Source of the DNA: Candidatus Acetothermia bacterium
GTDB taxonomy: Bacteria > Bipolaricaulota > Bipolaricaulia > RBG-16-55-9 > JANLFV01
Length of the DNA: 64,000 bases
Assembly: GCA_024653345.1 (NCBI GenBank)
Contig: JANLFV010000001.1
Coordinates: 124,001-188,000, forward strand
Reading direction: 5' to 3'
Of this stretch, positions 8,328-16,209 are shown one piece after another. Numbering within the stretch: position 1 is the first letter of the stretch; the number at the start of each line of letters is the position of its first letter. The position numbers were made by a program, and so were the translations under genes. The notes below the pieces were generated by a model. It searched no databases. It was not told where the DNA came from and saw only the letters and a list, made by a program, of their open reading frames with translations.

Positions 8328-9491
8328 TCAGACCGTCAGGCTCCCCAGGTCCCGGGGGTAGTCGGTTAAGACCTCGACCCCTTCCTCGGTGATCAAGATC
8401 GTATCGCTGTGGCGGTAGCCGCCGTGGCCGGGGATGTAGATCCCCGGCTCGATGGAATAGACCTGGCCGGGGCGCATCTCGCCCTCGCTGTTCCGGTCGA
8501 TGAACGGCGGCTCATGCGCCGCGAAGCCGAGGTGGTGGCCGGTGTGGTGGCGAAGGTAGGGCTCCCTCCCCTGCGCGACGAGGAAGCCGTGGACGGCCCG
8601 GTCGACCTCGGCCAAGGGGACCCCGGGGCCGCTCCGCTCGAGCCCGAGCTGCTGGGCCTCGAGCATGATCTCGAAGAAACGGCGCTGCTCGGCCGTCGGC
8701 TCCCCCACGATGAGGGTCCGCTCGAGCTCACTACAATAGCCCCAGATGTCCGCGCTCGCGCCGGTGATCAAGAGGTCGCCGGGCTGGATCTTCCGGTTCA
8801 GGCTCATCGCGTGCGGGAGGGCCGTCCGCTCGCCGCTGATCAGCCCGGCCTCGGCGGGGAACCCGCCGCGCATGTGGCCGCCGTATTCCGGCCCTAGGGC
8901 CGCGAGCATCTCCCGGCTCGCCTCGTATGAGGCGCGCAGGCCGAGCTCGAGCTCGCTCAGCCCTACCTGAATGAGCTCTTGGAGCTTGCGATGGGCCAAT
9001 GCGCCCCACTTGGCCGACTCGCGGATCAGCTCGAGCTCCGCTGGGCTCTTGACCAGCCAGAGGTCGTCGATCAGCTTGGGCTCGACCTTCACCTCAGCCC
9101 GGACCAGCTCGGAGAGCTTCGGCCCCTCATACCCCCAGATCCCGGGGTAGCCGTCGCTGTCGGCCACGATGCGCTTGGCCCCTTTGAGCAGGCTGGCTAA
9201 GAGCCGAAGCGGCGGCTCCGCGCCGGGATACTCGAAGTAGTGATGGACCTCGTCGATCAAGGGGCAGGCCTGGGCCGGCTCGAGCTCGAGCCGGGGGATG
9301 AAGGCTACGAGCCTCTTCTCATCGACGATCAACGCCACCGGCCGCTCGGTGGCCAAGAGATGGTAGCCGCAGAGCCAGGCGATCCGCTTGGCACTGAACA
9401 AGACGAGCCGGTCCGCCCCGCGCTCATCCAGCCGCTCCCGGACCCGCCCGATCCGGGCAAGATACTCTTTCTCTTCAATCTTCAGCCCCAT
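8328..9491 (-). CDS. M24 family (Xaa-Pro peptidase/creatinase fold) protein with altered metal ligands
   Basis: 387 aa with the two-domain prolidase layout: an N-terminal creatinase-like domain (about 10-145) and a C-terminal pita-bread domain (about 155-380). The His ligand (HHTGHHLGF) and one Glu (SIEPGIYIPG) are present. The other metal positions are changed: the DxG position reads TGAS, SDxTRT reads SELERT, and the final RxED reads RHSD. Three of five ligands therefore differ from metal-dependent aminopeptidases. Creatinase shows that this fold can work without metal, so a non-metallo hydrolase acting on a small amidine or peptide substrate is possible. The start has a good site (GAGGAGG). 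It heads an operon with the DUF401 permease. Confidence 0.8.
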   Translation of the reverse strand: MGLKIEEKEYLARIGRVRERLDERGADRLVLFSAKRIAWLCGYHLLATERPVALIVDEKRLVAFIPRLELEPAQACPLIDEVHHYFEYPGAEPPLRLLASLLKGAKRIVADSDGYPGIWGYEGPKLSELVRAEVKVEPKLIDDLWLVKSPAELELIRESAKWGALAHRKLQELIQVGLSELELGLRASYEASREMLAALGPEYGGHMRGGFPAEAGLISGERTALPHAMSLNRKIQPGDLLITGASADIWGYCSELERTLIVGEPTAEQRRFFEIMLEAQQLGLERSGPGVPLAEVDRAVHGFLVAQGREPYLRHHTGHHLGFAAHEPPFIDRNSEGEMRPGQVYSIEPGIYIPGHGGYRHSDTILITEEGVEVLTDYPRDLGSLTV

Positions 9492-9568
9492 CTGCGCCTC
9501 CTCAGATCAGCGCGAGATTGTAGCCCGAGGCTCATCTCAAGTCCAATGCGGTTCACGCCAGGAGAGGT

Positions 9569-10732
9569 TCACTTGAACGCCGAGAGCCCGGTGATCGCCT
9601 CCCCCAGGATCAGGGTGTGGATCTCGTGGGTCCCCTCGTAGGTCTTGACCGCCTCGAGGTTCATCAGGTGGCGGACCGCCTGGTAGTCCAGGGTGATCCC
9701 GTTCGCCCCGAGGATCTCCCGGGCCGAGCGGGCGACCATCTGGGCCATCGCCACATTATTCCGCTTGGCGAGCGAGATCTGGACATGATCGGCCCGGCCT
9801 TCCTCCTTGAGCTGGGCCAGCCGGAAGACCAAGAGCTGGGCCTTGGTGATCTCGGTGAGCATCTCCGCCAGCTTCTCCTGGATCAGTTGGAAGGAGCCGA
9901 TCGGCCTCCCGAACTGGACCCGCTCGAGTGCGTAAGCCCTGGCCTCCTCATAGCAGGCTAAGGCCGCTCCGACCGCCCCCCAGGCGATCGAATACCGGGC
10001 CTGGTTGAGGCACATCAATGCCGGCTTCAGCCCTTGAGCCTGAGGGAGCATGTTCTCCGCGGGGATGCGGCAGTCGGTGAAGACGAGCTCGCCGGTGTCC
10101 GAGGTTCGGAGGGACATCTTATGCTCGATCTTGGCCTGGGTGAACCCCGGAGTCCCCCGCTCGACGAGGAAGCCACGAATCCCCTCATCAGTCCTGGCCC
10201 AGACTAGAGCCACATCTGCTAGGGTCGCATTAGTGATCCAGGTCTTGACCCCGTTCAGGACATAATAATCCCCGTCGCGGTCGGCCCGGGTCTGGAGCCC
10301 CCCGGGGTTTGAGCCGAACTCCGGCTCGGTCAGCCCGAAGCAGCCCACGGCCTCGCCCCTGGCTAGCCTAGGGAGCCACCTTTCTTTTTGCTCCTCCGAG
10401 CCGAAGGTGTAGATCGGCCACATCACCAGGCCGCCCTGGACCGAGGCGAAGCTCCGGATAGCGGAGTCGCCCCGCTCGAGCTCCTCCATCACCAGGCCAT
10501 AGGAGAGTTCATCAACACCGGCCGCGCCGTAGCCCTCGAGGTTGGCCCCCAAGAAGCCGAGTTCCCCGAGCCTGGGGATCAACTCCGTGGGGAACCGCCT
10601 TACCTCGAAGGCCCCCTTGATGATCGGGAGGACCTCCTCATCGACGAACTCGCGGGCCGTCTTGCGGATCAGCCGCTGCTCCTCGTTCAGCAGGGAATCG
10701 AGCTCATAAAGATCGGCCCCTCTGAAGCCCAT
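9569..10732 (-). CDS. gcdH: glutaryl-CoA dehydrogenase
   Basis: Acyl-CoA dehydrogenase family flavoenzyme, 387 aa. It follows glutaryl-CoA dehydrogenases closely: RSFASVQGGLVMWPIY, GCFGLTEPEFGSNPGG, the C-terminal NLEAVKTYEGTHEIH with the catalytic Glu in TYEGTH, and ILGEAITGLSAF at the end. It should oxidise and decarboxylate glutaryl-CoA to crotonyl-CoA in lysine, hydroxylysine or glutarate breakdown. I chose ATG 10732 because GGAGGTG lies 6 nt upstream; a TTG 30 bp further upstream is open but has no ribosome site. No ETF genes are nearby. The promoter overlaps the 3' end of the tRNA-Glu gene. Confidence 0.88.
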   Translation of the reverse strand: MGFRGADLYELDSLLNEEQRLIRKTAREFVDEEVLPIIKGAFEVRRFPTELIPRLGELGFLGANLEGYGAAGVDELSYGLVMEELERGDSAIRSFASVQGGLVMWPIYTFGSEEQKERWLPRLARGEAVGCFGLTEPEFGSNPGGLQTRADRDGDYYVLNGVKTWITNATLADVALVWARTDEGIRGFLVERGTPGFTQAKIEHKMSLRTSDTGELVFTDCRIPAENMLPQAQGLKPALMCLNQARYSIAWGAVGAALACYEEARAYALERVQFGRPIGSFQLIQEKLAEMLTEITKAQLLVFRLAQLKEEGRADHVQISLAKRNNVAMAQMVARSAREILGANGITLDYQAVRHLMNLEAVKTYEGTHEIHTLILGEAITGLSAFK

Positions 10733-10766
10733 CGCCCACCTCCAGGTAGGAAGCTCGCTCAAGGGG

Positions 10767-10796
10767 AGTATAAGCTAAGGCGGGTGGCGGTCCCAA
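10767..10796 (-). promoter_or_regulatory. probable gcdH promoter overlapping the tRNA-Glu 3' end
   Basis: On the minus strand: TTGGGA (10796-10791), an 18-bp spacer and TATACT (10772-10767). The -35 hexamer lies within the acceptor stem of tRNA-Glu. Confidence 0.45.
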
Positions 10797-10860
10797 GGGG
10801 ATTCGAACCCCTGTTTCCGGCTTGAGAGACCAGTGTCCTAGGCCGCTAGACGATGGGACC
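10785..10860 (-). tRNA. tRNA-Glu(CTC)
   Basis: 76 nt with a seven-pair acceptor stem (GGTCCCA/TGGGACC), anticodon loop CTCTCAA (anticodon CTC), a T arm with GGTTCGAATCC, discriminator G and an encoded CCA. It lies 21 bp downstream of tRNA-Gln in the same direction. Confidence 0.95.
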
Positions 10861-10881
10861 TCTAAGGGAGGCCGCGCCTCC

Positions 10882-10955
10882 TGGCTGGGAGAGGAGGATT
10901 CGAACCCCCACTAACAGGTCCAGAGCCTGTCGTCCTACCGTTAGACGATCTCCCA
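10882..10955 (-). tRNA. tRNA-Gln(CTG)
   Basis: 74 nt with acceptor TGGGAGA/TCTCCCA, anticodon stem ACAGG/CCTGT around loop CTCTGGA (anticodon CTG), T-arm GGTTCGAATCC and an encoded GCCA 3' end. It is first in a two-tRNA transcript with tRNA-Glu. Confidence 0.95.
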
Positions 10956-10966
10956 ATCCGGCCCTA

Positions 10967-10995
10967 ATCTTACCGGAGGGGGCAGTTCTTGTCAA
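10967..10995 (-). promoter_or_regulatory. promoter of the tRNA-Gln/tRNA-Glu transcript
   Basis: Minus strand: consensus TTGACA (10995-10990), a 17-bp spacer and TAAGAT (10972-10967), ending 11 bp before the tRNA-Gln 5' end. Confidence 0.75.
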
Positions 10996-11018
10996 ACCCT
11001 TCCCGTCTCGACCTGAGC

Positions 11019-11048
11019 TTGACACCCCCGCGCGGAGAGGATTAGACT
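11019..11048 (+). promoter_or_regulatory. promoter of the MEMO-yicC-gmk-acpS operon
   Basis: TTGACA (11019-11024), an 18-bp spacer and TAGACT (11043-11048), followed by GGAGGG and the ATG at 11071. Confidence 0.65.
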
Positions 11049-11070
11049 CGATCGGAAGGGGAGGGATGGG

Positions 11071-11922
11071 ATGGCCGTCCGCAGACCATATGTCGCCGGG
11101 CTCTTCTATGCCGGGAGCGAGGCCCAGCTCCGCAGGCAGCTCGAGTGGTGCTTCTCCTGCGAGCTCGGCCCGGGGAAGCTCCCTGAGCCGCCGAGCCGCG
11201 AGCTGGCTGGCCCGGTGGCGCTCGTCCTCCCCCATGCGGGCTACCAGTATTCCGGGCCGGTCGCGGCCTGGGGGTTCGCCTGGCTCGCCAGACAGGGCCG
11301 GCCCGCGGCGGCCGTGATCGTCGGGACGAACCATACCGCCTATGGCGGGCGGGTCTCGATCATGACCTCCGGGCTCTGGGAGACGCCTCTGGGGGCAGCG
11401 GAGATCGACGCCCCGCTGGCGGAGTCAATCATGAGCCTCAACCCTGCCGTTGCCCTCCGCCCCGAGGCCTTCGCCGCGGAGCACTCAGTCGAGGTCCAGC
11501 TCCCCTTTCTCCAGTATCTCTTCGGCAAGCTCAAGTTCGTCCCGCTCGTCTCGCGCGACCAGGAGCTCGAGACCTCGAGGGAGCTGGGGCGGGCGCTCGC
11601 CGAGGCGCTGAAGGGCCGGCCGATCGCGCTCATCGCCAGCAGCGACTTCACCCACTACGAGCCGCACGAGGCCGCGAGCCGGAAGGACCGGGCCGCGATC
11701 GAGCGGATCAGGGAGCTCGACCTCGAGGGCTTCTACGAGGTTATCGCGCGCCATTCCATCACCATCTGCGGGTATGGCCCGATCGCGGCGGTGATGGAGG
11801 CCGCTCAGCTCCTGGATCTGGGAACTGTGGAGTTGCTCAAGTATGCCACCTCGGGGGAGCTCGGCGGGGACCGCTCGGCGGTCGTGGGCTACGCCAGCAT
11901 CTCCTTCGGAGGGGCGCGATGA
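11071..11922 (+). CDS. amrB: MEMO1 family protein (AmmeMemoRadiSam system protein B)
   Basis: 283 aa. The MEMO signature is present throughout: RRPYVAGLFYAG at the N-terminus, VLPHAGYQYSGP, VGTNHTAYGG, EHSVEVQLPFLQYL, ASSDFTHYEPHEAA and SITICGYGPIAAVMEAA. The fold is related to extradiol dioxygenases. Family members are linked with a radical SAM enzyme and an AMMECR1 protein. The matching radical SAM gene (amrS) is in this window at 45.7-46.8 kb, 34 kb away rather than adjacent. It is the first gene of an operon and overlaps yicC by 4 bp (ATGA). The biochemical reaction is not settled. Confidence 0.9.
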   Translation: MAVRRPYVAGLFYAGSEAQLRRQLEWCFSCELGPGKLPEPPSRELAGPVALVLPHAGYQYSGPVAAWGFAWLARQGRPAAAVIVGTNHTAYGGRVSIMTSGLWETPLGAAEIDAPLAESIMSLNPAVALRPEAFAAEHSVEVQLPFLQYLFGKLKFVPLVSRDQELETSRELGRALAEALKGRPIALIASSDFTHYEPHEAASRKDRAAIERIRELDLEGFYEVIARHSITICGYGPIAAVMEAAQLLDLGTVELLKYATSGELGGDRSAVVGYASISFGGAR

Positions 11923-12776
11923 TCCGGTCCATGACCGGCTTCGGGCGGGGGAGCGCCAGCTCCGGTGCCTGGATGGTCGAGGCGAGGCTGAAGACGGTTA
12001 ACCATCGCTACCTCGAACTGCAGCTCCGCGGGCTGGAGGGGCGCGAGACGCTGGAGATCGCGGCGCGACGGCTCCTCGAGGGAGCGTTTGCCCGTGGCCG
12101 GATTGAGCTCGCAGTGGAGCTGGAGAGCGCTGGCGAGGGGGGCCTGATCTTCGACCTCGAGACCGCCCGGCGCTACTACCGCTCGCTGAACGGGCTGTGC
12201 AACGAGCTAGGACTCGAGGACTGGGTCAGGCTGAGCGACCTCATCGCCTTGGGAGCCCTCCGTCCCCAGGAGGACGAGGAGGAGCTCTGGCTGCTCCTGG
12301 AGAGGGCGATCAACGAGGCGATCGCCTCGGTCCAGGAGATGCGGGCTCGCGAGGGCGAGCACCTTCAGCGAGATCTGGAGGGAGCGCTGGGGCGATTGAG
12401 CCAGATACTGGATCAGGTCGAGGCCCGTGCCCCTGAGGTGAAGGTCTACTACCGCGAGAAGCTGCGCGAGCGCGTGGAGGAGCTATTGCAATCGCCGATA
12501 GTTCGGGAGCGGCTCGAGGAGGAGGTCGTGCTCTTCGTCGAGCGAGCTGACATCTCTGAAGAGTTGGTGAGGCTGCGGAGTCACCTGGCGGGGGCGCGCG
12601 CTGCGTTCGACTCGCCCGAGCCCGCGGGGCGAGTCCTCGACTTCCTGGCTCAGGAGATGGCCCGCGAGGCGAACACGATCGCGGCCAAGGCCCGCGACAC
12701 GGAGATCCTCCGCCAGACCGTGGCGATGCGGGCGGAGATCGAGAGGCTAAGAGAGCAGGTGAGGAACATTGAGTAG
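11919..12776 (+). CDS. yicC: YicC family endoribonuclease-like protein
   Basis: 285 aa. It opens with the family's MIRSMTGFGRG and contains KTVNHRYLELQLR, and ends with the conserved FLAQEMAREANTIAAKARDTEI and RNIE. YicC proteins are conserved ribonucleases (YloC in Bacillus). The order yicC - remA-like - gmk is typical of many bacteria. It overlaps the MEMO stop by 4 bp and the next gene by 8 bp, so translation is probably coupled. Confidence 0.92.
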   Translation: MIRSMTGFGRGSASSGAWMVEARLKTVNHRYLELQLRGLEGRETLEIAARRLLEGAFARGRIELAVELESAGEGGLIFDLETARRYYRSLNGLCNELGLEDWVRLSDLIALGALRPQEDEEELWLLLERAINEAIASVQEMRAREGEHLQRDLEGALGRLSQILDQVEARAPEVKVYYREKLRERVEELLQSPIVRERLEEEVVLFVERADISEELVRLRSHLAGARAAFDSPEPAGRVLDFLAQEMAREANTIAAKARDTEILRQTVAMRAEIERLREQVRNIE

Positions 12777-13011
12777 GGAGCTGATTGCTCTGGGTCCGCA
12801 GAGCCTGGTGTTGCGCGACCGAGTTGTGCTGATCGCCCGGCCGGACACAGTCCCGCTCCAGCGGCTGATCCGGCGCTACGAGGGGGAGGGGAGGCTGATC
12901 GACCTCACCCAGGGCCGGGGAGCCCGCGCGGCGGTCATCACTGACGCTGGGTTCATCATCCTCTCGCCGCTCCGGCCGAAGACGATCGCCGAGCGGTTCC
13001 TCGAGGAATGA
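12769..13011 (+). CDS. RemA-like / DUF370 small DNA-binding regulator
   Basis: 80 aa. It matches the DUF370/RemA family in size and in the core QRLIRRYEGEGRLIDLTQG, AAVITDAGFIILSPLRP and TIAERFLEE. In Bacillus, RemA is an oligomeric transcription activator of matrix genes. The start is TTG at 12769, inside the end of yicC, and the stop overlaps the gmk ATG (ATGA). The non-ATG start and the overlaps suggest low, coupled translation. Confidence 0.85.
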   Translation: MSRELIALGPQSLVLRDRVVLIARPDTVPLQRLIRRYEGEGRLIDLTQGRGARAAVITDAGFIILSPLRPKTIAERFLEE

Positions 13012-13580
13012 CCCCGCGGCTCTTCGTCCTGAGCGGCCCCTCAGGCGTGGGGAAGACGACGATTGTCCGGGCCGTGCTGGAGAGGATCGGGAACCTGGAG
13101 TTCTCCGTCTCCTGCACTACCCGCCCGCCGCGAGCTGGGGAGAGAGAAGGGGTAGACTACTACTTCATCTCGCCCCAGCAGTTCGCGGCCCTGGTCCGGG
13201 CCGGGCAGTTCCTCGAGCACGCCTGGGTCTACGGCCATCGCTACGGGACGCCCTTGGCGGAGGTGGAGCAGCGCTTGCAGCGGGGGAAGAGCGTGCTCTT
13301 GGACATCGACACCCAGGGAGCGGCAGCGGTCCACCGGCGGAGGGCCAGGCTCGGCTTCCCCACGAGCTTCATCTTCGTCCTCCCCCCGTCGCGGGAGGAG
13401 CTCCTCCGCCGCCTTGAAGGGAGGAAGAGCGAGACGGTCGAGGAGCTGCGGCGGCGACTCGAGGAGGCCTGGGAGCAGACCGCGGCCGGGATGTGGTTCG
13501 ACTATCTCGTGATCAACCGCCATCTGGAGGAGGCGATCTCATGGGTCACGCGGCTGATCCGACTGGAGTTATTAGGATAG
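13008..13580 (+). CDS. gmk: guanylate kinase
   Basis: 190 aa, normal length. It phosphorylates GMP to GDP. The P-loop is LSGPSGVGKTTI. The GMP-binding region has SCTTRPPRAGEREGVDYYF and FLEHAWVYGHRYGTP, and the lid region is ERRLEGRKSE-like (RLEGRKSETVEELRRRL). It overlaps the upstream gene by 4 bp and the downstream acpS by 40 bp. Confidence 0.95.
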   Translation: MTPRLFVLSGPSGVGKTTIVRAVLERIGNLEFSVSCTTRPPRAGEREGVDYYFISPQQFAALVRAGQFLEHAWVYGHRYGTPLAEVEQRLQRGKSVLLDIDTQGAAAVHRRRARLGFPTSFIFVLPPSREELLRRLEGRKSETVEELRRRLEEAWEQTAAGMWFDYLVINRHLEEAISWVTRLIRLELLG

Positions 13581-13993
13581 GGCTGGATCTCGTGGAGATC
13601 GGGCGGATCGAGCGACTGGTCGACCGCTGGGGCGAGCGATTCCTGAAGAGGGTCTTCACCGAGGAGGAGCTACGCTCCTCTCTCGGGCGGCGGAGGAGCG
13701 CGGAGCACCTGGCCGCGCGGTTCGCGGCGAAGGAGGCCCTCATCAAAGCCGCGGGGCTGCCGTCCGGCTGGCGGAGGATCGAGATCTCGAACAGGCGCTC
13801 GGGCGAACCTTACTTCTCCCAACTTCCTGAAGGCCTGGCCCCGGAACGGGTCCGACTGAGCCTCTCCCACGCCGCTGGGGTGGCGATGGCCATCGTCCTG
13901 ATCGAGGCCAGTCTCCCTAGAAGGCCCGTTGCTCCTCCCCGCGCCGGAGCTGGGCGATGTTCGTCCGATGGCGGAAGAGGGCGAGCAGGGTGA
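13541..13993 (+). CDS. acpS: holo-[acyl-carrier-protein] synthase
   Basis: It transfers phosphopantetheine from CoA to acyl carrier protein. The family core is clear: IRIGLDLVEIGRIERL with the metal-binding Asp, HLAARFAAKEALIKA, and LSLSHAAGVAMAIV. ATG 13541 is preceded by GGAGG and lies 40 bp inside gmk. The conserved domain ends near 13910; the last 25 or so residues (rich in R, G and P) lie antisense to plsY and look like read-through. It is the last gene of the MEMO-yicC-gmk operon. Confidence 0.9.
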   Translation: MGHAADPTGVIRIGLDLVEIGRIERLVDRWGERFLKRVFTEEELRSSLGRRRSAEHLAARFAAKEALIKAAGLPSGWRRIEISNRRSGEPYFSQLPEGLAPERVRLSLSHAAGVAMAIVLIEASLPRRPVAPPRAGAGRCSSDGGRGRAG

Positions 13994-14504
13994 GAGCGGC
14001 CATCAGAACTACCCCCCAGAGATCATGGGTGAAGAGCCACACCGTCAGCGGAGAGAGGGAAAGGGCCGCGAGCGAGGCGACCGAGGCAAATCGCGTCCGC
14101 CACAACGCCAGAGCCCAAAGGGCGATCGAGATCAAGAGCGCCTCCCAGGAGAGGGCGGCCAGGAGGCCGAGGGAGGTCGAGACCCCCTTCCCCCCGCTGA
14201 ACCTGATGAAGATGCTCCAGTCGTGGCCCACGACCGCCAGCCCCGCCAAAAGGAGCGGCCAAGCCCCGGTCAAGCCCCAATGGCTGGCCAATAGCCCGGC
14301 GGCCAGCCCCTTCCCCAGGTCGAGGGCCAGGGCCAGAGGATAGTAGCGCCGGCCGAGGACCCGTCCGACATTCGTCGCCCCGACGTTCCCGCTCCCGTGC
14401 TCGCGGATGTCGATCCCCTTCAGCCGGCCGATGATGTAGCTGCAGGGGATCGCCCCGAGGAGATAGAAGACAGCCGCAACGAGGAGGCCTTCGAGGAGCC
14501 TCAA
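13917..14504 (-). CDS. plsY: acyl-phosphate:glycerol-3-phosphate acyltransferase
   Basis: 195 aa membrane enzyme that makes lysophosphatidic acid, the first step of phospholipid synthesis. Motifs: LGAIPCSYIIGRLKGIDIR, HGSGNVGATNVGRVLG, GKGLAAGLLAS, and FSGGKGVSTSLG for the acyl-phosphate site. Five or so hydrophobic segments. It acts before PlsC, which is encoded 2.5 kb away on the same strand. It overlaps the convergent acpS 3' end by 77 bp. Confidence 0.95.
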   Translation of the reverse strand: MRLLEGLLVAAVFYLLGAIPCSYIIGRLKGIDIREHGSGNVGATNVGRVLGRRYYPLALALDLGKGLAAGLLASHWGLTGAWPLLLAGLAVVGHDWSIFIRFSGGKGVSTSLGLLAALSWEALLISIALWALALWRTRFASVASLAALSLSPLTVWLFTHDLWGVVLMAALTLLALFRHRTNIAQLRRGEEQRAF

Positions 14505-14568
14505 CGCCCGATCACTCCTGTCACCCGATCCCGCAGCGCCACAGCGCGCAGCCGCCGGACCGACGGCT

Positions 14569-16209
14569 CTAGGAGAGCCTCTTCCCCTGGAGGTGCTCGC
14601 GCATGGTCAGCATCTCGTGGCCCTGGTCTTCCTTATAGAGCTCTTGCGGCGCGAGGTTGCGCATCGAGAGCCGGACCTGCCGCTTCTCCTCGTTGATCCC
14701 GATGATGCGGGCCTCGACCTCATCCCCGACAGCGAGGACCTCGTGGGGCGTGGCGATCCGGTCCTCGGAGATCTCCGAGACATGGATCAGCCCCTCCACA
14801 TCTGGGGTGATCTGCATGAAGGCCCCGAAGTCCTTGATCTCGATGATCTTCCCCCGCACGGTCGAGTTGAGGGAATACTCCTCGAGGAACTTGTGCCAGG
14901 GGTCCTCGCGCAGCTCCTTGAGGGAGAGGCGGATCTTCCGCCGAGCCTTGTCGACCTTCAGGACCTTCGCCTCGACCTCGTCGCCATCCTTGAGGAGCTC
15001 CTCCGGCCGGCTGACCCGCTCCCAGCTCATCTCGGAGATGTGCAACAGCGCCTCGACGCCCTCCTCCAGCTCGACGAAGGCCCCGAAGTCGGCCAGCTTC
15101 GTGACCCTTCCCCTGACGATCGACCCCTGCGGGTAATGCCGGTCGACCGCATCCCAGGGGTCTGGCAGGGCCCGCTTCAATGAGAGCGAGATGCGGTGCG
15201 ACTTCTCGTCGCACCCCAGCACGACCACCTCGAGCTCATCCCCTTCGGAGACAACCTGGCGCGGGTCCTTCGGAAAGCCCCAAGAGAGCTCCGAGATGTG
15301 GACCAGGCCCTCGACATCCGGCTCGAGCTCCAGGAAGGCCCCGAACTCGGTGATGCTCACGACCTTCCCCTTCACCCTCTTCCCGACAGGGTAGCGCTGG
15401 GCGAGCCCCTCCCAAGGGTTGGGCCGGAGCCGCTTGATCGAGAGGGAGATCCGCCCCTTCTCCGGGTCGAAGCCCAAGACGCGGACGGGGATCTTCTGCC
15501 CCACCTTGTAGTTGTGGGCCGGGAAGGGGACGTCCTTCCAGGAGATCTCCGAGCGGTGGACGAGCCCCTCGAAGCCCCCGATGTCCACGAAGATCCCGAA
15601 ATCGACGATCGACTTGACCACTCCCTCGCGGACCTGCCCTTCCTCGAGGCTGGCGAAGAGCTTGGCCTTCCGCTCCTCCTCCAACTTCTCCAGATACCGC
15701 TTGTGGGAGACGACGAGGTTCTTCTCCCAGCGGTCGAGCTCGATGATGATGAAGTCCGTCTCGCGCCCGCGCAGCTTCTCAATGTCCCCGGGGAGATCGT
15801 TGCCCAGGTGGGAGCCGGGGAGGAAGGCCCTGATCCCGGAGAGGTTCACATGGTAGCCGGCGCCGGAGACCTCGGCCTCGATCCTGCCCCGGACCGGAAA
15901 GCCCTTGTGATAGGCCTCCTCCAGCCGGGAGATCGACCGCTCGTAGAGGGCCTGCTTCTCCGAGACATAGACCGTCCCCTCTTCTTCGTCGATGTAGGTT
16001 ACGAGGACCTCGAGCTCCTCGCCCTCGGTCACCTTCCCATTCCTGAAGGACGAGAGCTCGCTCCAGCGCAGGATCCCCTCGGTCTTGTAGCCGATGTCCA
16101 CGGAGATCACCTGATCCGAGATCTGGAGGACCTTGCCCCTGATGATGTCACCCCGCGTGTAGGTATGCACGTCACTGTTCGCGACGAACTCTTCCATCTT
16201 CCTTGCCAT
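14569..16209 (-). CDS. rpsA: 30S ribosomal protein S1 (six S1 domains)
   Basis: 546 aa, near the length of the E. coli protein. Six OB-fold S1 repeats start at about residues 17, 103, 187, 275, 361 and 447; the C-terminal four are the canonical type (FGAFVELEEGVEALLHISE and the like). S1 binds mRNA on the 30S subunit and helps initiate on structured or weakly Shine-Dalgarno-led messages. It is the last gene of the ispE-cmk-plsC-ispH-rpsA run, overlapping ispH by 38 bp. A functional S1 matters here because several genes appear to lack ribosome sites altogether. Confidence 0.92.
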   Translation of the reverse strand: MARKMEEFVANSDVHTYTRGDIIRGKVLQISDQVISVDIGYKTEGILRWSELSSFRNGKVTEGEELEVLVTYIDEEEGTVYVSEKQALYERSISRLEEAYHKGFPVRGRIEAEVSGAGYHVNLSGIRAFLPGSHLGNDLPGDIEKLRGRETDFIIIELDRWEKNLVVSHKRYLEKLEEERKAKLFASLEEGQVREGVVKSIVDFGIFVDIGGFEGLVHRSEISWKDVPFPAHNYKVGQKIPVRVLGFDPEKGRISLSIKRLRPNPWEGLAQRYPVGKRVKGKVVSITEFGAFLELEPDVEGLVHISELSWGFPKDPRQVVSEGDELEVVVLGCDEKSHRISLSLKRALPDPWDAVDRHYPQGSIVRGRVTKLADFGAFVELEEGVEALLHISEMSWERVSRPEELLKDGDEVEAKVLKVDKARRKIRLSLKELREDPWHKFLEEYSLNSTVRGKIIEIKDFGAFMQITPDVEGLIHVSEISEDRIATPHEVLAVGDEVEARIIGINEEKRQVRLSMRNLAPQELYKEDQGHEMLTMREHLQGKRLS

